From Chionis minor (lineage: Eukaryota > Chordata > Aves > Charadriiformes > Chionididae), in NCBI GenBank assembly GCA_013398295.1, contig VZSF01001275.1:240641-304640 (forward strand): a stretch of 64,000 nt of DNA. Direction: 5' to 3'. Both the position numbers and the translations under genes were made by a program. Each line of letters begins with the position of its first letter. The stretch's first letter is position 1. Below the pieces are notes generated by a model. The model worked only from the letters and a program-made list of their open reading frames with translations, ran no database searches and was not told the origin of the DNA. This document shows positions 61,894-64,000 of the stretch, one piece after another.

Positions 61894-63636
61894 ATGGGCC
61901 AGACAATAAAATCTGACATTGCTGGTGAGCAAGGATGACACAAGCCTTCTCCTCCTCCTTGCAGATCAGACGTGTGAGCCAGCTTTTAACCTGTGTTAAA
62001 GAGTGACGCAGAAATCTCCCCACAAGTCAAGATCCTGTCTCTGGGCAAACTGCCAATGCCAAATCCACCCTGCTCCCAGGCCAGCACCTCACTTGTGAGG
62101 CTGCAAAGGCTGAGGTCTCTTCAGCCCCGTAAATGACAGCCTCCTCATGCTCAAACATATTTTTAAGTATTTTTTTTTTGTCCAGACAGAATACTTGGAT
62201 ATGAGGAGCATTCACGGCCCTCCAAGCATGATATTTCTGCAACATGACAACAAGAGTGTACAAGATATGTCTGAGTGGTTGGTTGAGAGTGTTTCTTAAA
62301 CTGCAAGGGCTTCTGGGGTAGTGTCTAAGGACACTTGCAGGTAAGTTAGCCAAACCTAGCTTAGTTTCATCTATTCTGTGAGATGCATCTGACAGCATAT
62401 TAAACAGTCCCTGGATAAAACAGCCCCTGAAAAAATCCTGGGTTTTCTGTCTGGGTGAGCCAGCAACCACGGAGAGAGCCAGCAGCTCCGCAGCACCATG
62501 CCAGCTCTCTCCTGCCCTATTTCATCCAGTAATGTAGATGTCACCACAGACTACTAGGTGGTTTCTATTATAGTTCCCAGGCCTTTGTGATACTCAACTC
62601 AGAGAAAAGTATATTGAGTATGAAGAAATTAAATTGACATTTTAACTGACTGTTTTCAAAAATTTTCAATGCAGATTTTCAACTCACAGCAAAAGAACAG
62701 GGACTTTTTCAAATTTTGTTTGTAACTGGATTTGGTAGAAATGTGCCTGCCTTGAGTAATTTCTAAGCTTTTTCAACCACATCTTGCATTATAAAAGTGA
62801 AGATGTTTGATGCATGAGTCACTTGCTAATGCTCTGGTGAGTCTGGATTCTCAAAAATCCATCACTATGGAAATAAAAATGAAGTTAAAATACCAGCGGG
62901 TGAGATATGTTTAGTTACTATAGAGCCTGACTCTGCTACTAACACAAATAAGGAAATAATTTCTGAGGTAAGGCTGCCACTTGAACTTTAATTCACTATT
63001 CATGAAATGTGGCAGCAGATACAAATTCCAGTTGAATCATTGAATACCCGTGGATTTGCAGGGCCATCACATGCTGCCATCCATGCACACAATTCACCCC
63101 TCCCTCTGGACAAACACCCTGGCAGCACACAGTCATAATTGGCTGGTGCCTGTTGTGCTTCAGCTTGAACTCTGAATTTCATTTTGTGGCTTTCTCAGTC
63201 ACTTGATTTTATTTTATCATCATTTTTCTGTTTCTTAATTGACTTCACATTTAATAGCAAAATTTAAAAGAAAATGAGGGAGATGGGGCTGTGCTATTAT
63301 CATGCCACTGTATCGGAGGCCCTTTCAGGCACATTATCTCATCAGTAGAGCTGCTGAGATCTGGTGGTGTCATTAAGCACAAAGTTTATGAAGCTCTGTT
63401 GTGACATTATGGATCTTCATCTAATTTAATTAAAATCTTAAAACTGTAACATCACCATTTTCTAGAGATGACAACACAACCATGACAGAAATTTGTTTAC
63501 AAAACTTTTGCAGGTGAAGATCCTCAGCAAAACTGAGAACATAGGAAAGCAGAAAGATGTTTATCTCCATTTACAGCCCAGCTACTTCCACAAAAAGGGC
63601 TGGTTTTCTCTAGACTTTCTGACTCGTGAGAAGCCA
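61894..63636. other. Non-coding stretch with a 147-codon orphan frame
   Basis: A minus-strand frame of 147 codons (62027-62470) is among the longest in the window. It shows no domain, signal peptide or membrane segment, and crosses a T10 run (62170-62179) that yields a KKK stretch. On the plus strand a perfect donor-like CAG|GTAAGT occurs at 62338-62346. I do not call a gene on this evidence. Confidence 0.45.
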
Positions 63637-63698
63637 TTTGGCATTTTCAGGCATCTCTTATTTTCTGTTTGACATTTTCAGGCATCTCTTATTTTTTG
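63637..63698 (+). repeat. 31-base tandem duplication
   Basis: Two adjacent 31-base units, 63637-63667 and 63668-63698, sharing 'cattttcaggcatctcttatttt'-type sequence. They differ at two positions, both transitions (g/a early, c/t late). Confidence 0.92.
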
Positions 63699-63954
63699 CA
63701 ATGGGCGATCACAGATGAGAATACTTACTGCTCACCTGAAAATGTAAGGTTGTGCTGTCAAAATGTGCACTGTTTTCCTGAGCCAGTCTCCTTGGCTATG
63801 GATTAATAAACCTGTGTTCTTTCTCATTCAGTTATTTCTGAATTCCAGAGATGTTACCCAATCTTTACACAAAGTGCCTTTGCATTGGACAATTTCCAGA
63901 GTAAATATCAAGACTTATCAGAGCCTTTGAAAACGTGATGGAGGCAGGCACCTT

Positions 63955-64000
63955 GCAAGAATTAGGATTATTTAGTCTAGAGAAGACTGGGAGGAGAGGT
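63955..64000 (+). mobile_element. CR1 LINE fragment running off the window end
   Basis: The last 45 bases or so (agaattaggattatttagtctagagaagactgggaggagaggt) encode the '[14 protein letters not shown]'-like block of CR1 ORF2 seen at 1530-1575 in the first copy. The rest of the element should lie beyond the window. Confidence 0.75.

Noticed and set aside
62027..62470. 147-codon minus-strand open frame
   Set aside because: No recognisable domain, and part of its length crosses a T10 run. No supporting promoter or splice structure on that strand.
1..64000. tRNA, rRNA, snRNA or microRNA genes
   Set aside because: I looked for recognisable cores such as tRNA A/B boxes in a tRNA context and rRNA or snRNA signatures. 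I found none I could defend; small hairpins were attributable to repeats.

Overview
This window looks like nuclear DNA of a bird, from an intergenic stretch or a very large intron. The evidence is the repeat content. There are several 5'-truncated CR1 LINEs with the avian-type 3' tail of short ATTCTGTG/ATTCTATG repeats, decayed CR1 ORF2 coding sequence, two LTRs of avian endogenous retrovirus type, and degraded MIR-like and palindromic amniote repeats. The base composition is mostly AT-rich with few CpGs. There are no operons, ribosome binding sites, CRISPR arrays, tRNAs or rRNAs. One unresolved base (N at 6226) beside a G run suggests a draft assembly. I cannot name the species or order.

I found no host protein-coding gene I can support. 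The open frames are short (longest 187 aa), have no recognisable domain, and either lie in GC-rich patches or shadow repeats. The only recognisable coding sequence is dead CR1 ORF2: an RT C-terminal piece at 1191-1832 (+); endonuclease and reverse transcriptase pieces within 50380-52690 (-); a C-terminal piece at 53175-53580 (-); and an old, badly decayed piece at 56890-57245 (+).

Layout. 1-1180 is unremarkable, followed by a CR1 (+) to 1914. 1915-8766 is mostly unique sequence with a CA/TG hairpin near 4.5 kb and a MIR-like SINE near 7.3 kb. A CR1 tail (-) lies at 8767-8975 and an A/C-rich tract near 9.9 kb. Two copies of a 120-base segment at 10894 and 12250 bracket an ATTA-rich stretch. 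A GC-rich patch with a 34-base duplication lies near 15.6-15.95 kb, and a CR1 tail (-) at 17920-18150. 18.2-50.4 kb is long unique sequence with CpG-dense patches near 24.0 and 38.9 kb, a MIR-like SINE near 26.2 kb, a 33-base A run at 24668, palindromic ancient repeats (16.9, 19.4, 36.2-36.4, 38.4, 46.3 kb) and a (CTCTG)6 array at 47053. 50.4-57.3 kb is a transposon-dense block: a long CR1 (-), a short CR1 (-), an LTR (-) and an old CR1 (+). 61046-61888 is a solo LTR flanked by a perfect 5-base target-site duplication, carrying about eight minisatellite-like units. A last CR1 (+) runs off the window end.

No set of genes works together here. Anything functional would be cis-regulatory (CpG patches, homeodomain-core cluster, AT-rich conserved-looking blocks), and that needs cross-species alignment I could not run. 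I did not find a convincing new biological system. The best leads are the dispersed 120-base duplication, the CpG-dense patches and the minisatellite-bearing solo LTR.
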